Assembly (NCBI RefSeq): GCF_000227685.2
Contig: NZ_CP007029.1
Location: 2,826,501 to 2,890,500 of the forward strand
Source: Thioalkalivibrio paradoxus ARh 1
GTDB lineage: Bacteria; Pseudomonadota; Gammaproteobacteria; Ectothiorhodospirales; Ectothiorhodospiraceae
Length of the DNA: 64,000 bases
Reading direction: 5' to 3'
This document shows, in pieces, positions 40,057 to 48,098 of this stretch (position 1 is the stretch's first letter; each line of letters starts with the position of its first letter). The translations under genes were made by a program, and so were the position numbers. The notes beneath the pieces were generated by a model, which saw only the letters and a list, made by a program, of their open reading frames with translations, was not told the origin of the DNA and did not search any database.

Positions 40057-41321
40057 AACCGACCGCATGCATCGACCGCGGGAACATGGTTCCCGGTGTT
40101 CCCATCGCCCTCCTCGCAGCCGCCGTCGCCGCATCCCTGGCCCTGACCGCGCGTCCGGGCCACGCCCATGCACCGGTCTCGGCACCGGCGAAGACCGAGG
40201 TCAGTGCCGGATTGTCTCTGACCTGGCGATCCCAGGGCGTAGTTGACGACGGTCTGCCCTGGCGCATCCCTGGCGCCCTGATGGGCGGCCACGCGTTGCC
40301 GGCCCAGGAAGGCCTGGAACTCGATGATGCCTTCCTGGGGATCCGACACCCTTTGAGCGATCGGCTGCACGTAGGTGCGAAGATCGCCGCCCACGGCCAC
40401 GGGGGCGACAGCGGGGACGTGGACATCGAGCTCGAGCATGCGTTTGTGGGCTTCTCGCACGAACTCGCGCACCAGCCCGTACTGTTCGAGGCGGGGCGGA
40501 TGTCGCCGCGCTTCTCGCCGGCAGTTGCCGAACACCCGTCCACCCGGCTGTTCAGCGAAGCGCCACTGGCGATGGACGTGTTCCTGGGCCGTCATTACCA
40601 CGACGAAGGGATCCTGCTGATGCGTTCAGACCCCGACGGACTCTCGGCCGGCGTCGAGCTCTGGCGGGGTTCGAACTTTCCAGCCACCAGCGGCTCCGGC
40701 GGCGGCGCCTGGGATCTGTTCGCTACCTACCGCTGGTCCGGCCACCGTCAGCAGGCAGACGTCGGACTCTGGCACCTGCATGCCGATGCCCGGCTCCGCC
40801 CCGATGCGCGTTACCAGGAAGGCCACAGCCACGGGCTTCCGGACGAGGAGATGCCGCCCGACATCCGCTTCACCGGCGACACCCGGCTGACTGGACTGCA
40901 CGGCAGCGTCCGCCACTTCGTTCGTCCGGACCTGGCGATTGGCATCAGCGGGGAGTTCCTCGACTCCCGCAGCGACGGCGCGCTGTCGGATGCCCTGCGC
41001 CGGGCCAACTACACCGGTGACTACCGGGGCGGCTGGATCCAGCCCGAATTGCACTGGGGCCGGCACACGCTGGGGCTTCGATATGAGCGACTGGAGCTCA
41101 AGAACGAATTGCACGGGGCCGCCGCGCCGGGACTGGCGAAGGATGCCAATCTGCTCAATGACGACGACCCAGAACGTCTCGGGATCGCCTGGCGTTATCG
41201 CTTCGACCACGGTCTCGCAGTCCGGGTCGAATGGACCCGCGACCAGTCGCTACCCGAGCGCAGCAACCGCCTCGGAATCGGCCTGGTCTGGCAGCAGACG
41301 CGTCCACTCCGTGGTCTTTGA
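40053..41321 (+). CDS. predicted outer-membrane barrel of the metallo-mystery-pair operon
   Basis: A 422-residue exported protein; residues 15-38 are a signal peptide (ALLAAAVAASLALTARPGHAHA). The mature part alternates polar and hydrophobic residues as in beta barrels (YRGGWIQPELHWGRHTLGLRYERLEL, LGIAWRYRFDHGLAVRVEW) and ends LGIGLVWQQTRPLRGL. It is rich in His and acidic residues (AAHGHGGDSGDVDIELEHAF, LHADARL, YQEGHSHGLPDEEMPP), fitting metal passage or binding. No named family is certain. It overlaps the mbnH stop (ATGA), so the three genes are one operon. Confidence 0.65.
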   Translation: MKPTACIDRGNMVPGVPIALLAAAVAASLALTARPGHAHAPVSAPAKTEVSAGLSLTWRSQGVVDDGLPWRIPGALMGGHALPAQEGLELDDAFLGIRHPLSDRLHVGAKIAAHGHGGDSGDVDIELEHAFVGFSHELAHQPVLFEAGRMSPRFSPAVAEHPSTRLFSEAPLAMDVFLGRHYHDEGILLMRSDPDGLSAGVELWRGSNFPATSGSGGGAWDLFATYRWSGHRQQADVGLWHLHADARLRPDARYQEGHSHGLPDEEMPPDIRFTGDTRLTGLHGSVRHFVRPDLAIGISGEFLDSRSDGALSDALRRANYTGDYRGGWIQPELHWGRHTLGLRYERLELKNELHGAAAPGLAKDANLLNDDDPERLGIAWRYRFDHGLAVRVEWTRDQSLPERSNRLGIGLVWQQTRPLRGL

Positions 41322-41343
41322 CCCGAAAGACGGTTCTTTCGGG
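41322..41343. terminator. hairpin after the barrel gene
   Basis: A perfect 9-base stem (CCCGAAAGA / TCTTTCGGG) with loop CGGT begins one base after the stop codon of the barrel gene. It is probably part of a double terminator for the mbnP-mbnH operon. Confidence 0.6.
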
Positions 41344-41357
41344 AGTTCAGCACTGCC

Positions 41358-41391
41358 GGGATGGCGGCCGCGTCAGCGCGGCCGCCATCCC
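41358..41391. terminator. strong bidirectional hairpin between convergent operons
   Basis: A perfect 15-base GC-rich stem with the four-base loop TCAG lies between the barrel gene and exbD, which converge. It can serve both directions. There is no T-run of note. Confidence 0.65.
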
Positions 41392-41404
41392 TCGAACCCC
41401 CACG

Positions 41405-41809
41405 TCAGGGATTGCGGGTCGCGAACGCGAGACGTTCAACGCCGCTGTGCTGCACCACGCTTACCAGCTCGGCGACCTTCTGGTAGGGGACTGACGCGTC
41501 CGCACCCAGCCGGACCACCACACGAGGCTCCTTGCCGACGTACTCTTCCAACAAGCCCGCAAGTGCGTCACGCTGCACTGGCACATCGTCCAGCAGTAAC
41601 CGGCCATCGCCATGCAGCACCAAGGTCACCACCGTAGGCTCGGCGTCTGCAGGCGCCTCCACCTGTGGCAGATCCACGCCAAGGGCCTGGGCAAACACGG
41701 GGGCTGCGATGATGAACATCACCAGCAACACCAGCATCACGTCCACCAGCGGAACCACGTTGATTTCCGACAGCGGTTGATCCTCGTCGCCCAGCAACCC
41801 CCCGGCCAT
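41405..41809 (-). CDS. exbD: ExbD-type energy transducer
   Basis: A 134-residue single-span inner-membrane protein of the TonB-ExbBD motor. The N-terminal INVVPLVDVMLVLLVMFIIAAPVF holds the membrane helix with the proton-carrying Asp (VDVMLVLL). The periplasmic part (VDLPQVEAPAD, RVVVRLGADASVPYQKVAELV) is typical. Start and exbB stop overlap (TGATG). It is the last gene of the receptor-led operon. Confidence 0.93.
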   Translation of the reverse strand: MAGGLLGDEDQPLSEINVVPLVDVMLVLLVMFIIAAPVFAQALGVDLPQVEAPADAEPTVVTLVLHGDGRLLLDDVPVQRDALAGLLEEYVGKEPRVVVRLGADASVPYQKVAELVSVVQHSGVERLAFATRNP

Positions 41810-42483
41810 CAGACGGCCCTCCCCGGTCGCAACGGCGCGGCCGGTGCAGCCATGCCATCTCCTGGGAGCCCGCTGCAGGCCAGCATCTGCAGGGCGTTGC
41901 CCTCCAGCACTCCCATGATACGCCGCAACCGACGCAGCAGCAGGTTGTAACCGACGACCGCCGGAATCGCGGTGAACAGGCCGGCTGCGGTCGCGACCAG
42001 CGCCTCGGCCACCGGTCCGGCGATCAAATCCATCGAGATCGCCCCCCCGGCCCCTCCCAGAGCCTGCAGGGCATGCATGATGCCCCATACCGTCCCGAGC
42101 AGACCAATGAACGGAGCCGTGTTTCCGGTCGTCGCGAGTGCGACCAGCCCGGTTTCGAGGCGTGCACGCTGGGACCGTACCCGGTGGGCCACCAGGTCCC
42201 GCAGGTCGTCGCGGTCCGTTCCCCGGAGGTGGGCCCACCTTAAGTCCGCTAAGACCCGGCTCGACGGTGAACCCGGTCTCAACACGTTTCCGAGTCCCTC
42301 GGAAGACCACTCGCTCAAGGCTGCCGCGCCGCGCTGCTCGATCGTGAAAACGCGCCGAAACTGCACGCCCTTGTACAGGATCACGGTCCAACTCAACACC
42401 GACAGCGCCACCAGCAGCAGGAAGACGCCGCGTACCACCAGGTCGGCGTGCCCCCACCAACCCAGCCAAAGGTCACCATCCAT
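41809..42483 (-). CDS. exbB: ExbB-type proton channel subunit
   Basis: A 224-residue MotA/TolQ/ExbB family protein with three transmembrane helices (about residues 14-36, 118-140 and 160-185). The conserved region GNTAPFIGLLGTVWGIMHALQALG and GPVAEALVATAAGLFTAIPAVVGYN includes the family TVWGI and the polar channel residues. It pairs with the adjacent ExbD and TonB. GAGGAGAG lies just before the ATG at 42483; the much longer open frame upstream is an artefact of the TonB repeat. Confidence 0.93.
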   Translation of the reverse strand: MDGDLWLGWWGHADLVVRGVFLLLVALSVLSWTVILYKGVQFRRVFTIEQRGAAALSEWSSEGLGNVLRPGSPSSRVLADLRWAHLRGTDRDDLRDLVAHRVRSQRARLETGLVALATTGNTAPFIGLLGTVWGIMHALQALGGAGGAISMDLIAGPVAEALVATAAGLFTAIPAVVGYNLLLRRLRRIMGVLEGNALQMLACSGLPGDGMAAPAAPLRPGRAV

Positions 42484-42522
42484 CGTTCTCTCCTCGCTCA
42501 AGGTCTCGTGATACGGCACCCC

Positions 42523-42541
42523 GCTGCAGCGACGCTGCAGC
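42523..42541. repeat. paired GCTGCAGC palindromes between tonB and exbB
   Basis: Two copies of the palindrome GCTGCAGC are separated by three bases and can form an 8-base stem. They lie in the 80-base tonB/exbB gap and may set the tonB to exbBD expression ratio. Confidence 0.4.
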
Positions 42542-42563
42542 ATTGCCTGATGCCAGGTCCCGT

Positions 42564-43475
42564 CTAGCCGTCCGCCAGCCGAAAACGGATCGGCACCTCC
42601 ACCGTCGCCGCCACCGGCCGGCCCTTGCGCCGCGCCGGCTCGAAATGCCAGCGCCGGACGGCATCCTGCGCAGCGGCATCCAGTAACCGGAATCCCGAGC
42701 CCGAATGTACGGTCACCGAGAGCACCCGACCATCGGCTCCCACCTCGACCTCGAGCAATACCAGCCCTTCCATTCCGCGGCTGCGCGCAGCGGCCGGATA
42801 CACGGGCTCCGGGTTGTTCAGGTAGGCCGCCTGGCTCGACGGCGGCACGAACGCCGGAGGTTCGGGCGGCCCGGCATCGGTGTCCTCCGCGGCCGTGCCC
42901 CCCGGCGGCTCGGCGTCCCGAACGGGCCTGGGTTCCGGCCTGGGTTCCGGCCTGGGTTCCGGCCTGGGTTCCGGCCTGGGTTCCGGCCTGGGTTCGGGTT
43001 CGGGTTCGGGTTCGGGTTCGGGTTCGGGTTCGGGTTCGGGTTCGGGTTCGGGTTCGGGTTCGGGTTCGGGTTCGGGCTCGGGTTCGGGTTCGGGTTCGGG
43101 CTCGGGTTCGGGCTCGGGCTCGGGTTCGGGCTCGGGTTCGGGCTCGGGTTCGGGCTCGGGTTCGGGCTCGGGTTCGGGCTCGGGTTCGGGCTCGGGTTCG
43201 GGCTCGGGCTCGGGCTCGGGCTCGGGTTCGGGCTCGGGTTCGGGCTCGGGTTCGGGCTCGGGTTCCGGCTCGGGCGTCCCGGCCAGGAGCTCCGGTGCGG
43301 GATCGGCCAGACGAACCATTTCGAACCCGGTCACCACGGCTGGCGGCTGCTCGGGGTCCTCTCCGGACCAGCCGAGCATGGCCACCATTGCGGCATGGAG
43401 CCCGAGCGCAACCGCAAGCGCGGCGGCCTGTCCCACGGCGCACGGGACGGAAATCGGTTCAGCAGGGGCTGCCAT
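42564..43475 (-). CDS. tonB: TonB with an extreme Glu-Pro spacer
   Basis: A 303-residue energy transducer spanning the periplasm. It has an N-terminal helix ([20 protein letters not shown]), then 47 consecutive Glu-Pro units, a run of Arg-Pro-Glu-Pro units, and a TonB C-terminal domain ([51 protein letters not shown]). Ordinary TonB has shorter Glu-Pro and Lys-Pro segments. The unbroken repeat is encoded by hexanucleotide repeats. The start overlaps the end of the TlpA-like gene by 17 bases. Such proline density should need EF-P. Confidence 0.93.
   Translation of the reverse strand: MAAPAEPISVPCAVGQAAALAVALGLHAAMVAMLGWSGEDPEQPPAVVTGFEMVRLADPAPELLAGTPEPEPEPEPEPEPEPEPEPEPEPEPEPEPEPEPEPEPEPEPEPEPEPEPEPEPEPEPEPEPEPEPEPEPEPEPEPEPEPEPEPEPEPEPEPEPEPRPEPRPEPRPEPRPEPRPEPRPVRDAEPPGGTAAEDTDAGPPEPPAFVPPSSQAAYLNNPEPVYPAAARSRGMEGLVLLEVEVGADGRVLSVTVHSGSGFRLLDAAAQDAVRRWHFEPARRKGRPVAATVEVPIRFRLADG
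42925..43272. repeat. hexanucleotide tandem repeat within tonB
   Basis: Fifty-eight contiguous hexamers. On the plus strand, 42991-43272 holds 47 copies of GGTTCG/GGCTCG (one GGTTCC near the end), and 42925-42990 holds five GGCCTGGGTTCC 12-mers plus a half unit. Changes of whole hexamers keep the reading frame, so tonB length could vary without loss of function. Confidence 0.95.
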
Positions 43476-44001
43476 TCCAGGATGGACTCGATGCGCCGGA
43501 GTGTGTTGCCACGTTCAGGCAGATCCACCGCTCGACACGATCCAGCGGCAGACGCCCACTGACCGCTTGGCGCTCATGGCCTTGTGGATAGAAATACGTT
43601 CGCGGCAGCTCGCCGTACCAGCCGGGGTCGATCGCGACTCGCAGGCGTTGCACGAACGGATCGGCGAAGATCCAGCGCTCCTGGCCATCGAGTCCGTGGT
43701 CAGTCAGAAATGTCTCGACCTCGTGCCGGTCTTCATAGGGGTCGACGGAGACGAGAACGAGCGCTAGGTCGGGGAACCGGCGGGCCAGGTCAGACCAGTG
43801 TGGCAACTCAGCCCGGCACGGTCCGCAGTCGAGGGACCACAGTTTCAGGATGAATGGCCCTCCAGCATGGCTGTCCTCGATCTCGTCGATGCTGTCCTGC
43901 ACGAACGGGCGTAACCCGGCGTCAGCCGCCCATGCCCCTGAGCACAGCACCGGGACCGTCAGCATAGCCAGTGCCCGAACGAGGGCCGGTCGCCAAGTCA
44001 T
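43459..44001 (-). CDS. TlpA-like thioredoxin
   Basis: A 180-residue exported thioredoxin-fold protein. The signal peptide ([21 protein letters not shown]) precedes a domain with the redox motif CGPC in [16 protein letters not shown] and the cis-Pro loop [10 protein letters not shown]. TlpA/Sco-like proteins reduce cysteines or copper sites in the periplasm, so it may reduce the CxCC protein encoded just upstream. The start overlaps the stop of that gene (ATGA). It ends CLNVATHSG-, an unusual C-terminal Cys pair region that overlaps tonB. Confidence 0.85.
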   Translation of the reverse strand: MTWRPALVRALAMLTVPVLCSGAWAADAGLRPFVQDSIDEIEDSHAGGPFILKLWSLDCGPCRAELPHWSDLARRFPDLALVLVSVDPYEDRHEVETFLTDHGLDGQERWIFADPFVQRLRVAIDPGWYGELPRTYFYPQGHERQAVSGRLPLDRVERWICLNVATHSGASSPSWNGSPC

Positions 44002-45245
44002 GGCGCCGAAACCTTGAAGAGCTGGTAACCGGCAGCAGGCCCGTGCCAGGACAGCAGGGCCTCGCCCTCGCTCTCCAGCCACAGTGGATGGTCCGCCGGA
44101 CCTGGCATTCGCGCCTGTTCAAACGGGGCACCCCAGCGCCGGCCGCCATCGGCCGATTGCATCACCTTGAGGATCGTGTCGTCACCGTCGACCTCGGTCC
44201 ATGCGATCGCCACGCGTGCACCGAGGGACAGTACGTCCGGATGGCTCGCCGAGCGGTCACGTCGACCCACCGGCAAGGGATCCGAGAAAGCCCGGCCTGC
44301 ATCCATCGAGTGGGCATAATACGGTCCGCGCCGCTGCTCGCTGGCATTGGTGAACCAAACCATGTGGTATACACCGTCGTCGTGTATCGACAGACCGGGA
44401 CCGTGGTGCGGACAGGCGTCGATCTCCCATCCGTCCTCGCTGGCTCGGCGCAATTCCCCTGGCATCCCGTGGTCCCGAAAGGCCAGCAGCGCGTGGTCTC
44501 GGGTACTCGTTCCGAAGACATGGCGCCAGATCAGCACGGGCAGACCGTCCGGATCCATGTCCAGGGCAATTCGACAACACTGACAGCTGTGGTCTGCGAG
44601 CTTGCCGTTGGCCGAGAAGCTCCGGCCGCCGTCCGTGGACCGGGCATAGTAGAGGGCCGACCCCGGGTAGCGATGGCCAACACGGTCGGCAGCAGCGGCA
44701 TCGCGCGCGTCCAGCCAGGCGAGGAACACCGCGCCCTCGCCATCGACACCGAGGGCATCGAACCGGTGGCTGATCGGCTCGCGATTGTCGTTGACCGTAA
44801 CCGGGCTGGAAAAATGGGTACCGCCGTCGAGGGAGCGACTGAAGCGGATATCCCCGCTGAAACGGCGCTCCAACCGCCGCGTGTACGACACATACAATTC
44901 GCCGGCGGGACCCAGCGCCAGCTTTGGACGGTTCTCGCCGTTATGATCGATCGGTTCGGGCTCCGGATTGACCGCGACCGGTGCGTCGAAGGTCTGGCCC
45001 CAATCGTCGGACGCGGCCACCAGCACCCGGTCCCGCTGTACCCAGGCGACCCGTAGCCGCCCCTCTCCGTCGATCACCGGGGTCGGTGTGTGCCCGCAGT
45101 GTACCGAGAGCGGGGCCGGGTCGTTGCGGCAGTCGGGATGGCGAGGCGTGTCGGTCGTCCCGCCGTCGGTGGCATCGGCCGGCAGTGGCGTGAACACGCA
45201 GACCACTGCCGCCAGCACGGCGACCCTCATCGGATTCTGCAACAT
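43998..45245 (-). CDS. exported BNR/sialidase-fold beta-propeller protein with CxCC motif
   Basis: A 415-residue secreted protein with signal peptide (VAVLAAVVCVFTPLPADA). Repeated Asp-box sequences (SDDWGQTF, SLDGGTHF, STDGGRSF, SMDAGRAF, SADGGRRW) show a six-bladed sialidase-type propeller. The catalytic residues of true sialidases are not evident, and the context is metal uptake, so glycosidase activity is doubtful. A Cys cluster SCQCCR and ACPHHGPG could bind copper. It sits between the TonB-dependent receptor and the TlpA-like thioredoxin. The start at 45245 follows AGGGGG. Confidence 0.72.
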   Translation of the reverse strand: MLQNPMRVAVLAAVVCVFTPLPADATDGGTTDTPRHPDCRNDPAPLSVHCGHTPTPVIDGEGRLRVAWVQRDRVLVAASDDWGQTFDAPVAVNPEPEPIDHNGENRPKLALGPAGELYVSYTRRLERRFSGDIRFSRSLDGGTHFSSPVTVNDNREPISHRFDALGVDGEGAVFLAWLDARDAAAADRVGHRYPGSALYYARSTDGGRSFSANGKLADHSCQCCRIALDMDPDGLPVLIWRHVFGTSTRDHALLAFRDHGMPGELRRASEDGWEIDACPHHGPGLSIHDDGVYHMVWFTNASEQRRGPYYAHSMDAGRAFSDPLPVGRRDRSASHPDVLSLGARVAIAWTEVDGDDTILKVMQSADGGRRWGAPFEQARMPGPADHPLWLESEGEALLSWHGPAAGYQLFKVSAP

Positions 45246-45256
45246 CGCTCGCCCCC

Positions 45257-47326
45257 TCACTGGAATCGGTACCGAACGCCGGCATAGACGGTACGCGGCA
45301 GCCCGGGGGCCAGTTCTTCGCCACGGGCCTGGGTAAAGGCCGAGGAGGTCGCGTACCGTTCGTCGGTCAGGTTGTGCACACGCCCGAAGACCTCGAGGTC
45401 GTCGCCGATCCGGTAGGCCATGCGTAGGTGCACTAGGTCGTGCCCGCGGTAACGCGTCGTGTTCTCGTCGTCCATCCAGTAGCGCCCAACGCGCTCCCAT
45501 TCCAGTTCGCCGTGCAGACCTTGCAGCCAGGCAGGTCGGTACCCCAGCCGCGTGCTGGCCACCAGGCGGGGGGCAGAACTCATCTCGTTGCCGGCGAAAT
45601 CGAGCCCGGTCCGCGGACTCCATTCCTCGAAGGTATGGCGCGAATGGCTTAGAGCAACGTCCAGCCGCAGCGCCTGCCCGAGGTCGGAACCCACGCCGAC
45701 CTCGACACCGCGGTGCCGGGTCCGTCCCGCATTCGTGGTTTCTGGCACCCCCGTGGCCGTGTCGGTAAACCGTACGATGTCGTCCCGCTTATCGAGCTGG
45801 TACAGGGTGAGTTCGAAATCTATGCCCTCGCCGATGCGGCCACGCAGTCCCAGTTCGTAACTGTCGGCCTTGACGGGATCGAGGTCGACGCTCCCGACCG
45901 CCGTCCCGGGCCGGAACAACTGGCCCTCGGAGGGGGCGCGGAAGGCATGGCGGTAAGCGGCGAAACCACTCAGCCGCGGGTGGAACGCGTAGGTCGCGCC
46001 CAGCTTCGGGCTCCAGCTCTCGAAATCGACCTGGGTGCTCTCGGGCCTCCGATGCCGTTCGCTCGGTGGTGTGTCGAGCCGGTCCTTGTAGTCGTAACGC
46101 ATGCGGTCGTAGCGCAGGCCGGCGCTCAGACGCAGGTGCTCGCTCGGCGAGGACTCGAGGTGGACATAGGGCGACGCGCTCATGAACGTCACGTCGTATT
46201 CATAGATCCGCTCACCCACCGTGTAGTCCGTGAACACCGGGCCATCGCGGGTCGTCTCGATATGTCGCTCGACCCGACTCCCGGGGCTATAGTCGAAGTC
46301 CGCACCCACGATCACGCGAGCCCGCATTGGTTCGAAGTCGCGCCGGTGCCGTAGCAAGAGCCCCGCGGACAGGTTCTCCGTCTCGGACACGTATGGATCG
46401 AAGTTCAGCGTCCAGTTCGGCATCAGGTCCATCGTGTTTTGGCGCAGATAGGACGTGACGCTCAGAAGGCTGTCGGCGGTCTCCCTTTCGTAGGCTGTAG
46501 AGGCCCGCAAAGCCCCGACCTTTCGGAACGAGATCGGGGTGTAGTTGCGGGTCGGCCTCTGCTCGTAGTCCTCGCGGGACAGGCGCGAAGAACCGGCAGT
46601 GTCCTGGTCGATCCTCGATCCTGCAATGACCGTTTTCAAGACTGCGCCGCTGTCCAGAAAGCGGTCCCAGCGCAGATTCAGGCTCTGGCGATCATATCCG
46701 GTACCGTCGCGCCAGCCATCGGTCCGGGTCAGGTTCAGGTCCGCTCGCAGACCGTCGCCATCCCAGGTATTGCCGGCACTCCCCATCAGCCGCGTGTATC
46801 CGTATTCGCCCACATCCAGCTGAATCTCCGCCTCTGGATGCAGCGGCGCCGGGCGGGTCAGCACGTTTACCACCCCGCCAATCGCATCGGATCCGTAGAG
46901 GGCGGTTCCTGGTCCACGAAGCACTTCGACGCCCCCGGCCTGCGGAAGGTTGACCTCGTACAGCGCATTGTGGTTGAAAAACCCGGTCGAACGCGTCGGG
47001 ATCCCATCCTCAAGAAACAGGTAAACCGGCGCGGTAGTGATGGGCTGCCGGATCGCAGTCATGTGCCCCTCGCCCCCGGTCACGTTGACGTGGACTCCCG
47101 GCACACGGCTCATCAGCTCGGATGGATGCGTCGGGCGCGCTTCAGAGATTTCGCTGGCGTCGATCACCGAGACCGCGGCCGGGGTTTCCTCCACCGCCTG
47201 TGCCTCACGGGTGCCGGTAACGGTAACCTCGTCGAGACGCTCTCCTGCGATTGCCTGGGGCATCCAGAGCACCGTCAGGCCGAGCATGATCCAGCCGGGC
47301 TGGATGCGCTTGCAATGGCGTGGCAT
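45257..47326 (-). CDS. TonB-dependent outer-membrane receptor
   Basis: A 689-residue receptor: signal peptide (IMLGLTVLWMPQAIA|G), TonB box-like RLDEVTVTGTRE, plug domain (EVLRGPGTALYGSDAIGGVVNVLTRPA) and a 22-strand barrel ending with aromatic YRFQ. The plug ERLDEVTVTG and the barrel resemble the BtuB/copper-receptor branch. The ligand is not readable, but the dedicated TonB-ExbBD, the CxCC propeller and the converging MbnP/MbnH genes point to copper or a copper chelate. GGAG lies upstream of the ATG at 47326. This is the first gene of the six-gene minus-strand operon. Confidence 0.92.
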   Translation of the reverse strand: MPRHCKRIQPGWIMLGLTVLWMPQAIAGERLDEVTVTGTREAQAVEETPAAVSVIDASEISEARPTHPSELMSRVPGVHVNVTGGEGHMTAIRQPITTAPVYLFLEDGIPTRSTGFFNHNALYEVNLPQAGGVEVLRGPGTALYGSDAIGGVVNVLTRPAPLHPEAEIQLDVGEYGYTRLMGSAGNTWDGDGLRADLNLTRTDGWRDGTGYDRQSLNLRWDRFLDSGAVLKTVIAGSRIDQDTAGSSRLSREDYEQRPTRNYTPISFRKVGALRASTAYERETADSLLSVTSYLRQNTMDLMPNWTLNFDPYVSETENLSAGLLLRHRRDFEPMRARVIVGADFDYSPGSRVERHIETTRDGPVFTDYTVGERIYEYDVTFMSASPYVHLESSPSEHLRLSAGLRYDRMRYDYKDRLDTPPSERHRRPESTQVDFESWSPKLGATYAFHPRLSGFAAYRHAFRAPSEGQLFRPGTAVGSVDLDPVKADSYELGLRGRIGEGIDFELTLYQLDKRDDIVRFTDTATGVPETTNAGRTRHRGVEVGVGSDLGQALRLDVALSHSRHTFEEWSPRTGLDFAGNEMSSAPRLVASTRLGYRPAWLQGLHGELEWERVGRYWMDDENTTRYRGHDLVHLRMAYRIGDDLEVFGRVHNLTDERYATSSAFTQARGEELAPGLPRTVYAGVRYRFQ

Positions 47327-47587
47327 GAGCAGACATCTCCTTGGAAGTTCGGGGGACCGTCCCGTACGCAACCCCTATGCCAGAACCTGAATATCCCCTT
47401 GTCTCAATGACCTGCACTCAACCGCCCTTGTCGGACTCGGAATTTTCTGGGTGAGATGCCCCAACCGCAGGGGCAGATCACACAGTGGCAGCCGAGCCGA
47501 TGCCGCGACGTTGCCTGGCCGACCGTCGCGGCGCATCGGCAGACGCCGTTTCCAGGCGAATCATCCCGTTCCAAATCGAACCAGCGT

Positions 47588-47603
47588 GAAACAGACGGGT
47601 TCC
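47588..47603 (+). promoter_or_regulatory. possible activator site upstream of the flavocytochrome genes
   Basis: GAAACAG ... GTTCC lies 80-95 bases upstream of the sigma-54 -24 element. A similar GAAACAG ... GTTCC element occurs at 61460-61474 at comparable distance from the copC promoter. It may be the site for the NtrC-type regulator encoded at 50005-51390. Confidence 0.4.
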
Positions 47604-47682
47604 TCTCCAGACCACGTTTTCCGTACCCATCTTTTTGTTTTATTTAATGTTTCATGGGCCGTGAGACATTCCGTGCGTACGC

Positions 47683-47698
47683 TGGCCTGGTGCTTGCT
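47683..47698 (+). promoter_or_regulatory. sigma-54 promoter of the flavocytochrome operon
   Basis: TGGCCTGGTGCTTGCT matches TGGCACG-N4-TTGCW at 5 of 7 and 5 of 5 positions. The invariant GG and GC are exactly ten bases apart. The implied start is near 47709, about 65 bases before the cytochrome start codon. Confidence 0.65.
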
Positions 47699-47773
47699 GC
47701 TGTTCCCAGCGGGAACCGAACGCGAGCCACATCGCTGGCTCCCCCGTCCACGACCGAACCAGGAGGAAGAACG

Positions 47774-48082
47774 ATGAATCGACGTTTCAGGTACGCACTG
47801 CTGCCAACCCTCGCGCTGGTCGTCGCCGGCATCGCCGGCAGCGCCGGCGCCAACGACCTGCGGGGAGCACTGCTCGCGGGTAACTGCTACGGCTGCCACG
47901 GTCCAAACGGCGACAGCCAGGGGGGAATTCCGTCGCTCTCCGGCCTCGATGCCGACCAGATTGCAGAGACGATGCTCGCATTTCGCTCCGGAACCCGCGA
48001 AAGCACCGTGATGCAGCGACAGGCCAGCGGCTACAGCGAGGACGAAATCGCCTCGATCGCCCAGCACATTGCCCAACACTAA
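47774..48082 (+). CDS. monohaem cytochrome c, FccA-like subunit
   Basis: A 102-residue exported cytochrome. Signal peptide LPTLALVVAGIAGSAGA is followed by one haem motif CYGCH (C38, C41, H42). A downstream Met (VMQRQASGYSEDE) can be the sixth ligand. It lies 16 bases before the flavoprotein gene, the arrangement of flavocytochrome c sulfide dehydrogenase (fccA-fccB). It is smaller than the classical dihaem FccA, so SoxE- or FccA-like is the safe wording. AGGAGGAAG precedes the start. Confidence 0.85.
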   Translation: MNRRFRYALLPTLALVVAGIAGSAGANDLRGALLAGNCYGCHGPNGDSQGGIPSLSGLDADQIAETMLAFRSGTRESTVMQRQASGYSEDEIASIAQHIAQH

Positions 48083-48098
48083 GCGCGGAGCACCGGAA

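Larger units (their letters stand above)
47327..47773. promoter_or_regulatory. divergent control region of the TonB receptor and flavocytochrome operons
   Basis: 447 bases without a gene. It contains a sigma-54 type promoter reading rightwards (47683-47698), an upstream GAAACAG-N4-GTTCC element (47588-47603), a GTTC-N6-GAAC repeat (47568-47581) and a marked AT-rich tract (47620-47655) between them that could bend DNA. A TGCCCC/GGGGCA repeat lies at 47457-47475, nearer the receptor. Confidence 0.6.

Noticed and set aside
42925-43272. Possible CRISPR-like or satellite array
   Set aside because: The repeats are contiguous hexamers without spacers and encode the Glu-Pro part of TonB in frame.
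42705-43767. Two long plus-strand frames rich in Gly-Phe or Gly-Ser across the tonB repeat
   Set aside because: They are the hexanucleotide repeat of tonB read on the other strand. They have no ribosome-binding site, and tonB has a full C-terminal domain.
43998-45245. Functional exo-alpha-sialidase
   Set aside because: Asp boxes show only the fold; catalytic residues are not evident and the neighbours concern metal uptake.
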